Shown: positions 26,276 to 34,560 of the stretch, one piece after another
How the letters are laid out: each line of letters begins with the position of its first letter
How positions within the stretch are numbered: position 1 is the stretch's first letter
Source of the DNA: JAHWKV01 sp040905365
GTDB taxonomy: Bacteria; Actinomycetota; CADDZG01; JAHWKV01
Direction of reading: 5' to 3'
DNA: 64,000 nucleotides
Assembly (NCBI GenBank): GCA_040905365.1
Contig: JBBDRQ010000064.1
Span: 24,670 to 88,669 of the forward strand
The notes under the pieces: generated by a model
What the model was told of the DNA's origin: nothing
Seen by the model: the letters and a program-made list of their open reading frames with translations, nothing else
Database searches by the model: none
Translations under genes and position numbers: made by a program

Positions 26276-27028
26276 GTGCCCGTAGAGTTTTCGAAGTATC
26301 ACGGACTGGGCAACGATTTCATCCTGGTTTACGACCAGCCGGTTGACGCCGCCGCGGCCGTGCAGATGTGCGACCGTCACACCGGTGTGGGTGGAGACGG
26401 AGTCATTGTGCTCACCGCCTCACCCGACGCGGACTTCAAGTTTCTTCTGTACAACAATGACGGCGGCATTGCCGAGGTATCGGGCAACGGCCTTCGCTGT
26501 GCCGGCAAATTCCTGTACGAGAAGGGCTATCACCGCAGCCGGAAGGTACGCCTCGAGGCCGGGGGCGAGGTCAAGGTGCTGGAGTTGAGCGTCGACAGCT
26601 CGGCCGCGACCTCGGTGCGAGTCGACATGGGCGTGGCCGAGGACCTCGGTGAGATCGAGTTGCACGGCTACCGGTGGCGAAAGGTGCTAACCGGCAACCC
26701 ACACGCAGTGACCTTTGTGGACGACCTGGCTGCCGTGCCCGTAACCGAGCTGGGCCCCGTCATCGAGAACGACCCCGCCTTCCCGGATCGCACCAACGTC
26801 GAGTTCGTTAAGGTCGAGGGTGACGTGGTGCACGCTCGTTTTTGGGAGCGAGGTGTGGGCGTGACTCAAGCCTGCGGGTCCGGGGCGTGTGCGAGCTTGG
26901 TGGCGACCGGGTTGGAGCGCGCTACGGTGCGCATGCTCGGAGGAGACCTTTTGATCGAGAAGCAATCGGACGGTCGTTTATTCATGACCGGTCCGGCAGT
27001 ACACGTCTTTGATGGGAGGACCGTTTGA
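26276..27028 (+). CDS. dapF: Diaminopimelate epimerase
   Basis: The 250-residue cofactor-free epimerase converts LL- to meso-diaminopimelate. Both catalytic Cys are present: NGLRCAGKF (about 76) and TQACGSGACAS (about 200). The start KYHGLGNDFILV is typical. GTG 26276 is preferred over GTG 26264 because the AGGAAGG site (26258-26264) overlaps the latter. It begins two bases after miaA and overlaps dapL by TTGA. Confidence 0.95.
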   Translation: MPVEFSKYHGLGNDFILVYDQPVDAAAAVQMCDRHTGVGGDGVIVLTASPDADFKFLLYNNDGGIAEVSGNGLRCAGKFLYEKGYHRSRKVRLEAGGEVKVLELSVDSSAATSVRVDMGVAEDLGEIELHGYRWRKVLTGNPHAVTFVDDLAAVPVTELGPVIENDPAFPDRTNVEFVKVEGDVVHARFWERGVGVTQACGSGACASLVATGLERATVRMLGGDLLIEKQSDGRLFMTGPAVHVFDGRTV

Positions 27029-28188
27029 GAAGCGCCGAAAGGATCGACAAGCTACCCCCGTACCTGTTCGCGGAGCTGGACAAGAAGGTTGCCGCAGCCA
27101 AGGCCAAGGGGGTGGACGTGATCTCCTTCGGCATCGGCGACCCGGACCGACCGACGCCCCAGCATATTGTGGATGCCGGTATCAGGGAGCTGTCCGACCC
27201 GGCCAACCATCAATATCCCTCCTATTACGGGCTGGCGGAGCTGCGCGAAGCTATCGCTGCCTATTACGAGCGCCGGTTCAATGTAGCTCTGGACCCCAAG
27301 ACGCAGGTGCTTCCGCTGATCGGTTCCAAGGAGGGTATTGCGCATCTGGCTACCGCGTTCGTGGACCCAGGGGAGGCCGTGCTGGTGCAGGACCCCGGTT
27401 ATCCGGTCTACCGGACGGCGACGATGCTGTCCGGCGGCCGGCCGATATCGGTCCCGTTGACCGCCGGCGAAAACTTTGTCCCGCAGCTGGACCGTATCCC
27501 TGCCGGCGACGTCAACGTCTCCAAGGTCCTGTGGATCAACTTCCCTTCCAACCCCACCTCGGCGGTTTGCGACGAGGGATTCATGAAGACCGCTGTCGAC
27601 TTTTGTGCAACCAACGACCTGCTGCTGGCGCACGACGCCGCCTACGTCGAGCTCACCTACGACGGCTACACCGCACCCAGCGTGCTGCAGGCGCCGGGCG
27701 CCCTGGACGTGGCGGTGGAGTTCGGCTCGCTGTCCAAGACCTACAACATGACCGGCTGGCGGGTCGGCTGGGTCGTCGGGTCCACTCAGGCGATCGAGGC
27801 CATCGGCCGCGTCAAGACCAATATCGACTCGGGTATATTCAACGCCATCCAAAAAGCGGGTGTTACCGCGCTGGAGGGTCCGCAGGACTGCATTCAGGAG
27901 AACATCGAGGTCTACAGGCGCCGCCGTGATTTGGTGGTAGATGCCTTGCGCGCGGCGGGCCTTAAGGTCGACGCGCCGCTGGGCGCCATCTACGTGTGGG
28001 TACCGGTGCCCGACGGGCACAACTCGGTGAGCTTCTGCCAGCACCTTTTGGACGAGGCGGGGGTCGTAGTGGCTCCCGGCTCGGGCTACGGATCGCACGG
28101 CGAGGGCTTCGTTCGTTTCTCTTTGACTTTGGCGGACGACCGGGTAACCGAAGGTATGGAGCGAGTGACCAAGGCCCTGGAGACCTGA
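27025..28188 (+). CDS. dapL: LL-diaminopimelate aminotransferase
   Basis: The 387-residue fold-type I PLP enzyme transfers an amino group from glutamate to tetrahydrodipicolinate, giving LL-diaminopimelate in one step. Marks are GIGDPDRPTP near the N-terminus, YPSYYGLAELREAIA, NFPSNPTSA and SLSKTYNMTGWRVGW with the PLP Lys at about 239. Its place next to dapF, with a TTGA overlap, favours DapL over other class I aminotransferases. Succinylase-pathway genes (dapD, dapC, dapE) are not seen here. Confidence 0.85.
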   Translation: MRSAERIDKLPPYLFAELDKKVAAAKAKGVDVISFGIGDPDRPTPQHIVDAGIRELSDPANHQYPSYYGLAELREAIAAYYERRFNVALDPKTQVLPLIGSKEGIAHLATAFVDPGEAVLVQDPGYPVYRTATMLSGGRPISVPLTAGENFVPQLDRIPAGDVNVSKVLWINFPSNPTSAVCDEGFMKTAVDFCATNDLLLAHDAAYVELTYDGYTAPSVLQAPGALDVAVEFGSLSKTYNMTGWRVGWVVGSTQAIEAIGRVKTNIDSGIFNAIQKAGVTALEGPQDCIQENIEVYRRRRDLVVDALRAAGLKVDAPLGAIYVWVPVPDGHNSVSFCQHLLDEAGVVVAPGSGYGSHGEGFVRFSLTLADDRVTEGMERVTKALET

Positions 28189-29531
28189 TGGGAGAGACTC
28201 CGGCCGCCGAGCGGGTCGTACTGGTCGGATTGGTGCATTCGCAATCCGACGTCGACGAGGGACTCGAGTCACTCGACGAGCTCGCTCAGCTGGCCGCGAC
28301 GGCCGGGGCGGAAACCGTCGAGAAGATTATCCAGACACGGTCCAGTCCCGATCCGGCTACCTACGTCGGCAAGGGCAAGGCGCGCGAGATAGTCGATAGG
28401 GCCCGCGAGCTAAAGGCCACCGCCATCGTGTTCGACGACGAGTTGGCGCCTGCTCAGGGCCGTAACCTCGAAGATGTTGCCGGAGTCAACCCGCTGGCTC
28501 CTAATGCGCTCAAGGTCCTGGATAGAACCGGTCTTATCCTCGATGTTTTTGCCCAGCATGCGCACTCCGCCGAAGGCAAGCTGCAGGTCGAGCTGGCCCA
28601 GATCAATTACATGGTCCCTCGGCTGCGGGGGTGGGGTGAGGTCATGAGCCGAATCGGCGGTAGCCGGGGCGGGGGCGGATCCGCCGGCGCGTCGCTGGGC
28701 ACCCGAGGACCCGGCGAGACCAAGTTGGAAGTGGACCGCCGGCGGATCGCCAAGCGTCTGAAAAACCTCAAGCAGGAGTTAGCGGAGGTGGAACGCACCC
28801 GCGGCATCAAGCGCCGTGGAAGGGTACGCGCCGGCACTCCTCAGATCAGCCTGGTGGGATACACCAACGCCGGCAAATCCACGTTGCTCAACGCGCTGAC
28901 CGGCGCGGGGGTCCTGGTAGAGGACAAGCTGTTTTCAACGCTGGATCCGGTGTCCCGCAAGCTGGAGCTGCCCGGAGGCCGCCCCGTGGTGCTGACCGAT
29001 ACGGTGGGTTTCGTTCAAAAGCTGCCGCACCAGTTGGTGGAGGCGTTCAAGTCCACCTTAGAGCAGACCGTGCACGCGGATCTGCTCTTGCACATCGTCG
29101 ACGCCAGCCGGCCGGATCCGCGCGAGCAGGTGGCCGCAGTGGATGAGGTTCTGATGCAAATCGGCGCCGGTGACGTTCCCCGCATGGTGGTGCTCAACAA
29201 GGCGGATCGGGTGGGGCCGGACGTCCTGAGCCGGCTCGCCGAGCAGTTTCCCGGCGCCTTGGCTATCTCGGCGGTCCGCTCGGAAGGTCTCGAGGATCTT
29301 CTGGAGGCGGTGGCTCAGAAGCTGGCCGCCACCCAGGCGGTGGGCGACTTCGAGATCCCCTACGAACGCGGGGAGGTGCGCAGTGTCCTGCACGACCAGG
29401 GGGAGGTGTTGGAAGAGACCGCCGGCGAGACGGGATTCAGGATCGTGGTAAAAGCACCGAGAGCCGTGATCGCCCGTTACGCCGAGTTTGCCGCCGAGCC
29501 CGAAGAGCCCCCGGAGGCCGCGGCGCAGTAG
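28188..29531 (+). CDS. hflX: Ribosome-associated GTPase HflX
   Basis: The 447-residue protein has the HflX N-terminal domain (TRSSPDPATYVGKGKAREI), a Gly-rich linker ahead of GTRGPGETKLE, a coiled region, and the G domain (G1 GYTNAGKST at about 223, G3 DTVGF, G4 NKAD). HflX splits stalled ribosomes under stress. The ATG overlaps the dapL stop by one base (TGATG). The hflX position between dapF and lexA is conserved in mycobacteria. Confidence 0.95.
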   Translation: MGETPAAERVVLVGLVHSQSDVDEGLESLDELAQLAATAGAETVEKIIQTRSSPDPATYVGKGKAREIVDRARELKATAIVFDDELAPAQGRNLEDVAGVNPLAPNALKVLDRTGLILDVFAQHAHSAEGKLQVELAQINYMVPRLRGWGEVMSRIGGSRGGGGSAGASLGTRGPGETKLEVDRRRIAKRLKNLKQELAEVERTRGIKRRGRVRAGTPQISLVGYTNAGKSTLLNALTGAGVLVEDKLFSTLDPVSRKLELPGGRPVVLTDTVGFVQKLPHQLVEAFKSTLEQTVHADLLLHIVDASRPDPREQVAAVDEVLMQIGAGDVPRMVVLNKADRVGPDVLSRLAEQFPGALAISAVRSEGLEDLLEAVAQKLAATQAVGDFEIPYERGEVRSVLHDQGEVLEETAGETGFRIVVKAPRAVIARYAEFAAEPEEPPEAAAQ

Positions 29532-29667
29532 AAGTTGCCCGCAGCCCGGACGTCATCGGGAACTACCGAATTTGCGGCGGACCGCGTTGTTTGGGTGCAT
29601 TTTGCTACTAGTTGGGCCGCTTGGGTTGCATACTGATTCCTGTCACTAAATGTTGGTAGGAGGCTGA

Positions 29668-30045
29668 TTGACCAGGCGCATCCTATTGATTGACGACGAT
29701 CCCATCATCCGAGCTGTGGCGGCGGCAAGCCTCGGCTCGGCGGGATGGTCGGTCGAAAGCGCGGCTTCCGGGCTGGAGGGGATCACCAAAGCGCAAGCTA
29801 CGGCACCCGACGCCATCCTCGTGGACATGATGATGCCGGAGTTGGACGGATTCGCAACGCTGCAGCGCTTGCGAGCTTCCCCGTTGACTCATCGGGTACC
29901 CGTCATCCTGTTGACCGCGTCCGGGGGGTCCGAGTACGACGCAGAGGCGCTGACCAATCTTGACGTTGCCGCGGTCGTACGTAAGCCATTCGACATCATG
30001 CGTCTACCGGGGGAGGTCGCGTCGGTACTGGGGTGGGATCGTTGA
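29668..30045 (+). CDS. Single-domain response regulator (CheY-like)
   Basis: The 125-residue receiver domain has the acidic pair LIDDDP, the phosphoacceptor Asp at about 53 in ILVDMMMPELDG, the Thr in LLTAS and the Lys in VRKPFD, so all phosphotransfer residues are in place. There is no output domain. TTG 29668 sits behind TAGGAGG. It is the first gene of an operon with the multi-receiver protein, HEAT protein and glycosyltransferase, and likely relays a phosphate from a kinase. Confidence 0.88.
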   Translation: MTRRILLIDDDPIIRAVAAASLGSAGWSVESAASGLEGITKAQATAPDAILVDMMMPELDGFATLQRLRASPLTHRVPVILLTASGGSEYDAEALTNLDVAAVVRKPFDIMRLPGEVASVLGWDR

Positions 30046-32096
30046 CCTCCGGCAGCTTCGAACTCGGAGGTGGCGAATCGCCAGCCGGTGGAACCGACGC
30101 TCTGGCTGGGATCTGGGAGAGCTTTAAGACGACTCTGGAGCACCAGATGTCGGTGATCGAAGACGCGGCTGCCGAGGCTTTGTCGGCAGCGTTGGATCCG
30201 GCTCTACGAGACGATGCCAAACGTGAGGCACATAAGCTGGCCGGATCCTTGGGCACCTTTGGGATTCCCCGCGGAACCGAGCTGTCCCGCCGGATCGAGG
30301 CTTGGATGCAGCCGGACGGTCCCCGGGATGCGGCGGCTATTTTGGAGCTATCCGACGCGGTCGTGGAATTGCGGGCCTGCCTGGACGCCGGTCCAGCTTC
30401 CAAGGCGACCAGCGCTGCTCCCCAGCGCACGGCGATTCGGAGCGACGGGCCCTTTATCTTGCTGGTCGATGACGATCCGGTCCTGGCCGACGGCTTGAGA
30501 CTGGAGGCCGGCCGGCGGGACCTGAGGCTGGAGATCGCACGCGATACCCACCAAGGCCTGCAGCTTGCCCGCCGTGGTCCTGAAGCCGTTTTGGTCGGGG
30601 CAGCCGACGCGGGCATGGAGAACCCGTTTGCCCTTATGAAGGAACTCCGGGCGCAGTTCCCGTCGGTGCCGGTGATCGTGCTGACGGGAGCGGACGTGTT
30701 TACCGACCGGGTGGAGGCCGTTCGACTGGGCGCCAAACGCTTTCTGCGGAAGCCGGCCAACCCCGCGACGGTCCTGGAGGCCGTGGACGAAGTCGTCAAG
30801 AGCACCCGGTTCAATGCCGACACGGTACTGGCGGTAGACGACGATCCCTCGGCGCTGGCGGCGCTGGCGGCGTTGCTCGAGTCGCAGGGCAAACGGGTGG
30901 TCGCGGTAAGGGATGCGCTGGAGTTTTGGGACACGCTCGAAAGGACGTTGCCCGATCTGGTGATGCTCGACGTTGGTATGCCCGAGGTCAACGGCGTGGA
31001 ACTGTGTCAGGTGCTAAGGGCCGATCCCCGGTGGTCTCACCTGCCGGTCATGTTTCTCACCGCCGATACCGATCCTCGGACGGTGGGTTTGATTTTCGAC
31101 GCGGGCGGCGATGACTATCTTTCCAAACCGCTGGTCGGACCCGAGCTGCTGGCCAGAGTCTCCAACCGCCTGGAGCGCACAAAGCTGTTGCGCCGGATGG
31201 TCGAGACGGACCCGATAACCGGTACGGCCAACCAGCGGACGTCCGCGGCGCAGATAGAGGGTTTCCTGGCTTCCGGCAAGCGCTTCGGCGAGCCCGTGTC
31301 CATAGCCGATGTCGACGTAGACGGGTTGCGATCGCTCAACGACCGCGCCGGTTATACGGCCGGCGACGAGGTGCTGCGTTGGCTCGGCGAACTTCTGACG
31401 CGCTCGTTCGATGCCCATGACGTAGTCGGCCGGTGGGCCGGTCAGGAGTTTGTGATCGGAATGTCCGGCATGAGCCGCGCGGACGGCGTGGAACGCCTTG
31501 CCGCCGTGCTCGAAGAATTCAGGCAACATCGGTTCGTGGACGGCAACGGCGAGGAGTTTTCGATGTCCTTTAGCGGCGGCGTGGCCCAGCACCCGCAGGA
31601 CGGTGAGGACCTGCAGGTGCTGCAGAAGGCGGCGCGTTCCGCGGTCCGGGCGGCGAAGGGGGCCGGGGGTGATCGGGTAGTGCCGGCGGGATGGTCGGTA
31701 CAGGACGAGGCGGTGGTTGACGTTGTCGTGGTGGAGGATGACGAGGCTCTGGCGGGGATACTTCAGTACGGGTTGGCCACCCGCGCGTACCGGACCCTTC
31801 GCTTTGACGACGGCGAGGACGCCGTGCAGGCGCTGCAGGGACCGAATCCGCAGATCTTTGCCCGGATAGTGCTGCTCGACTGGGGTTTGCCGAGCCTCGA
31901 CGGTCTGGGCGTTTTGCGCCGGCTTGCCGATACGGGAGTCTTGAGCCGTACGAGGGTAATCATGCTGACCGCGCGCGATTCGGAGACCGAGGTGCTGCAG
32001 GCCCTGGATATGGGCGCCTACGACCATGTATCCAAGCCCTTCAGCGTTCCCGTGCTGATGAAGCGGATCCACCGTGCTATGGAGCGCCGAGGTTGA
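30042..32096 (+). CDS. HPT-REC-REC-degenerate GGDEF-REC signalling protein
   Basis: The 684-residue cytosolic protein has a histidine phosphotransfer domain (about 25-115; AHKLAGSLGTFG), REC1 (about 140-255), REC2 (about 268-385; VMLDVGMPEVNG), a GGDEF fold (about 390-550) and REC3 (about 560-680; IVLLDWGLPSLDG). REC1 reads VLVGAADAG where the phosphoacceptor Asp should be, so it is probably not phosphorylated. The GGDEF signature is AGQEF, so cyclase activity is doubtful and nucleotide sensing is possible. TTG 30042 overlaps the upstream stop (TTGA). GTG 30033 is an alternative. Confidence 0.82.
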   Translation: MTSGSFELGGGESPAGGTDALAGIWESFKTTLEHQMSVIEDAAAEALSAALDPALRDDAKREAHKLAGSLGTFGIPRGTELSRRIEAWMQPDGPRDAAAILELSDAVVELRACLDAGPASKATSAAPQRTAIRSDGPFILLVDDDPVLADGLRLEAGRRDLRLEIARDTHQGLQLARRGPEAVLVGAADAGMENPFALMKELRAQFPSVPVIVLTGADVFTDRVEAVRLGAKRFLRKPANPATVLEAVDEVVKSTRFNADTVLAVDDDPSALAALAALLESQGKRVVAVRDALEFWDTLERTLPDLVMLDVGMPEVNGVELCQVLRADPRWSHLPVMFLTADTDPRTVGLIFDAGGDDYLSKPLVGPELLARVSNRLERTKLLRRMVETDPITGTANQRTSAAQIEGFLASGKRFGEPVSIADVDVDGLRSLNDRAGYTAGDEVLRWLGELLTRSFDAHDVVGRWAGQEFVIGMSGMSRADGVERLAAVLEEFRQHRFVDGNGEEFSMSFSGGVAQHPQDGEDLQVLQKAARSAVRAAKGAGGDRVVPAGWSVQDEAVVDVVVVEDDEALAGILQYGLATRAYRTLRFDDGEDAVQALQGPNPQIFARIVLLDWGLPSLDGLGVLRRLADTGVLSRTRVIMLTARDSETEVLQALDMGAYDHVSKPFSVPVLMKRIHRAMERRG

Positions 32097-33145
32097 CGAC
32101 CATATCCGGAGATCTTCTGGTGACGGTGATCGTTGTGGAACTGATGGTACTGATGGTCGGGCTGGCCGTCCTTATGGCTCACGCGCTATATACGGGCATG
32201 CGCCGACGGCGAAGAGACGCGGCGCTGAGGGCGGCTGGCGCCGCGTTGCAGTCCGCACTGGATGATCCGGGTTCCACCCCGGCCGTTCTCGGTCCGCTAA
32301 TCGAGCTCAGCCCCCGGCAGCAGATCGAAACGCTTTGCGCCGTGGCTACCTCTCTGGGAGGAATGCAGCGTCAACGGCTTGCTGCTTTTGCCCAGGAGCT
32401 GGGTATCTTGGGAGCGGCCGGGGACAAATGCCGGAGTCGCCTGTGGTGGAAGCGGTTACAGGGGGCGCGGCTGTTGTCGTTATTGGGCACGGGCGAGTCC
32501 GTTGTGCCCGGCCTGCTCGAGGATCCCAACCCCGTGGTACGGACCGAGGCGGTGCGGTGGGTTGCCGGCCATCCCAAAGACCCCGCCGTGGACCGTTTGC
32601 TCGCCATGTTGGGCGCCGATCACCTCGCCCCATTCGCGGTCGAGGATTCGTTGATCCGTATAGGGGAGACGCTGACGCCCCGGCTTGCGGAGCACCTGTT
32701 GGTCGCATCTGACGACGCGTTGCGGGCCGGGCTGCGGGTGGCGGTTTCGCTGGCCGGCTCGGCTCTGCTTCCGCCGGGGCTGAAGCTATGCGAGTCCGAG
32801 GACCCGGAGGCGCGCGCTTTGTCCGCCGAGTTGATCGGCGCCACCGGCGGTGAGGCAGCCGTCGAGGTCCTCACGCGCATGGTACGGGACCCGGAGCCGA
32901 AGTGCCGGGCGGCCGCGGCGCAGGCGCTGGGCCGGTTGGGCCACTGGCCTGCAGCCTCCTCGCTTGCGGAGCTTCTCGGCGACCGCGCGTGGGAGGTGCG
33001 GCAGCATGCCGGCGCGGCGCTTCGGTCCCTGGGATCGCCAGGTATGCTGTTCTTGCGTCGATCGCTCTCATCCGACGATCCGTTTGCCGCGGATGTCGCC
33101 CGTCAGATGCTGGATTTACCCGACAGCGCCATTCGCGGCATCTGA
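32093..33145 (+). CDS. Membrane-anchored HEAT-repeat protein
   Basis: The 350-residue protein has one N-terminal membrane segment (about 8-30) followed by basic residues and a cytosolic helical region with HEAT repeats (about 105-345). PNPVVRTEAVRWV, EPKCRAAAAQALGRLG and RAWEVRQHAGAALRSLG are the clearest. Such repeats form protein-binding solenoids. It starts with TTG overlapping the previous stop and ends one base into the glycosyltransferase gene. It may tether the receiver protein to the membrane enzyme; this is inference from gene order. Confidence 0.75.
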   Translation: MTTISGDLLVTVIVVELMVLMVGLAVLMAHALYTGMRRRRRDAALRAAGAALQSALDDPGSTPAVLGPLIELSPRQQIETLCAVATSLGGMQRQRLAAFAQELGILGAAGDKCRSRLWWKRLQGARLLSLLGTGESVVPGLLEDPNPVVRTEAVRWVAGHPKDPAVDRLLAMLGADHLAPFAVEDSLIRIGETLTPRLAEHLLVASDDALRAGLRVAVSLAGSALLPPGLKLCESEDPEARALSAELIGATGGEAAVEVLTRMVRDPEPKCRAAAAQALGRLGHWPAASSLAELLGDRAWEVRQHAGAALRSLGSPGMLFLRRSLSSDDPFAADVARQMLDLPDSAIRGI

Positions 33146-34551
33146 TGGCGGCGGTCAACGATTTTCTGCTCAAGGGTGAGTGGCTTATCCTCGTTTACTT
33201 TTTGGGCGTCAACAGTTTCTACGGGCTGTTGCTGGTCAGTTCCGCCCTGGAGCTGCGGCGCCACCGTCGGCGTTTTTGGCAGGAGGACTACTCACAGCTC
33301 CTGAGTTCTGCGGTAGCGCCAAGAATCAGTATCTTGGCGCCGGCCTACAACGAAGCTGCGACCGTGACCCAGAGCGTCAAGGCACTGCTGACCCTGCGCT
33401 ACCCGAACCTGGAGGTAGTGCTGATCAACGACGGATCCTCCGACACCACGATGGAGGTGCTAATCCGGGATTTCGAGCTCATCGCCGTGCACCCCGTCTA
33501 CCACCGGGTCGTGCAGCACAAGCCGTTGGTCGGCTACTACCGGTCTCAGGCCAATCCGAGGCTGGTGGTGGCGGACAAGGTCAACGGCGGCAAAGCGGAT
33601 GCGTTGAATGCCGGGATGAACATCGCGCAGGGGGACCTGGCTTGTGCGATCGATGCGGACACGATCATTGAGCCCGACGCCATGTTGCGCATGGTCCAAC
33701 CCTTCCTGGTCGACGATCAGGTAGTAGGCACCGGAGGCACCATCAGGGTGGCCAACTCCGCAGTGGTCAAGTCCGGTCGGGTGCTAGAAGCCAGAGCGCC
33801 GCATCGTCCCTTGATCGGAATTCAGGTGATGGAGTACCTGAGAGCCTTTTTCGTCGGGCGGCTGGGTTGGAACCGCTTGGGGGGCAACCTGATCATCTCG
33901 GGCGCATTCGGACTGTTTCGCCGTGACTCCGTTTTAGCAGCAGGAGGCTACATGGAGGGGACGGTTGGGGAGGATATGGAGCTGGTGGTCCGCCTGCGGC
34001 GCCTGGGTCACGAAAAGCGGCTGCACAATCGCATCGTCTTCGTCCCGGACCCGGTGGCTTGGACTGAGGTGCCGTCGACCTTGAAGGTGCTAGGCCGGCA
34101 GCGGGACCGGTGGCACCGGGGCCTGAGCGACGTGCTGTGGCGTAATCGGGGGTTGTTCTTAAACCCCAGGTACGGAGTGTTGGGCCTGATGGTCTATCCG
34201 TCCTTCGTTCTCGTCGAACTGCTGGCGCCGGTCATCGAGGCGGTCGGCTTGATCGGCCTGGGGGTGGGGATCGGCACGGGAGGTGTAGCCTGGGAGTTTG
34301 CCGTCTTGTTCTTTTTGGTCGCCTACGGGTACGCGGTGGTTCTCGATGTATTGACCCTGCTACTCGAGGAGTTGAGCTACCGCCGTTACCGGCGCCTGCG
34401 GGACCGGCTCTGGCTGTTGCTGTGGGCCGCTATGGGAGCGGTAGGCTACCGGCAGCTCACGGTGTACTGGCGGCTGCGGGGAATATGGAAGTTCCTAAGG
34501 GGCAAGACCGACTGGGGACATATGGCCCGGACCGGATTCAGGACGTCTTGA
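33145..34551 (+). CDS. Processive-type family 2 glycosyltransferase (PgaC/BcsA-like), membrane
   Basis: The 468-residue protein has an N-terminal membrane segment (about 12-32), a GT-A catalytic domain (about 60-290) and C-terminal membrane segments (about 345-430). Substrate and catalytic motifs are all present: LAPAYNEA, INDGSSD, DADT (the DxD), GEDMEL (general base Asp) and RQRDRWHRG (QxxRW). This set marks synthases that extrude beta-linked polysaccharides such as poly-N-acetylglucosamine or cellulose. No PilZ domain, deacetylase or export genes are near, so the polymer is unknown. Confidence 0.85.
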   Translation: MAAVNDFLLKGEWLILVYFLGVNSFYGLLLVSSALELRRHRRRFWQEDYSQLLSSAVAPRISILAPAYNEAATVTQSVKALLTLRYPNLEVVLINDGSSDTTMEVLIRDFELIAVHPVYHRVVQHKPLVGYYRSQANPRLVVADKVNGGKADALNAGMNIAQGDLACAIDADTIIEPDAMLRMVQPFLVDDQVVGTGGTIRVANSAVVKSGRVLEARAPHRPLIGIQVMEYLRAFFVGRLGWNRLGGNLIISGAFGLFRRDSVLAAGGYMEGTVGEDMELVVRLRRLGHEKRLHNRIVFVPDPVAWTEVPSTLKVLGRQRDRWHRGLSDVLWRNRGLFLNPRYGVLGLMVYPSFVLVELLAPVIEAVGLIGLGVGIGTGGVAWEFAVLFFLVAYGYAVVLDVLTLLLEELSYRRYRRLRDRLWLLLWAAMGAVGYRQLTVYWRLRGIWKFLRGKTDWGHMARTGFRTS

Positions 34552-34560
34552 GGGCGCGCC

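Noticed and set aside
27052..28272. 406-codon minus-strand frame
   Set aside because: Antisense shadow of dapL; no ribosome site or motifs.
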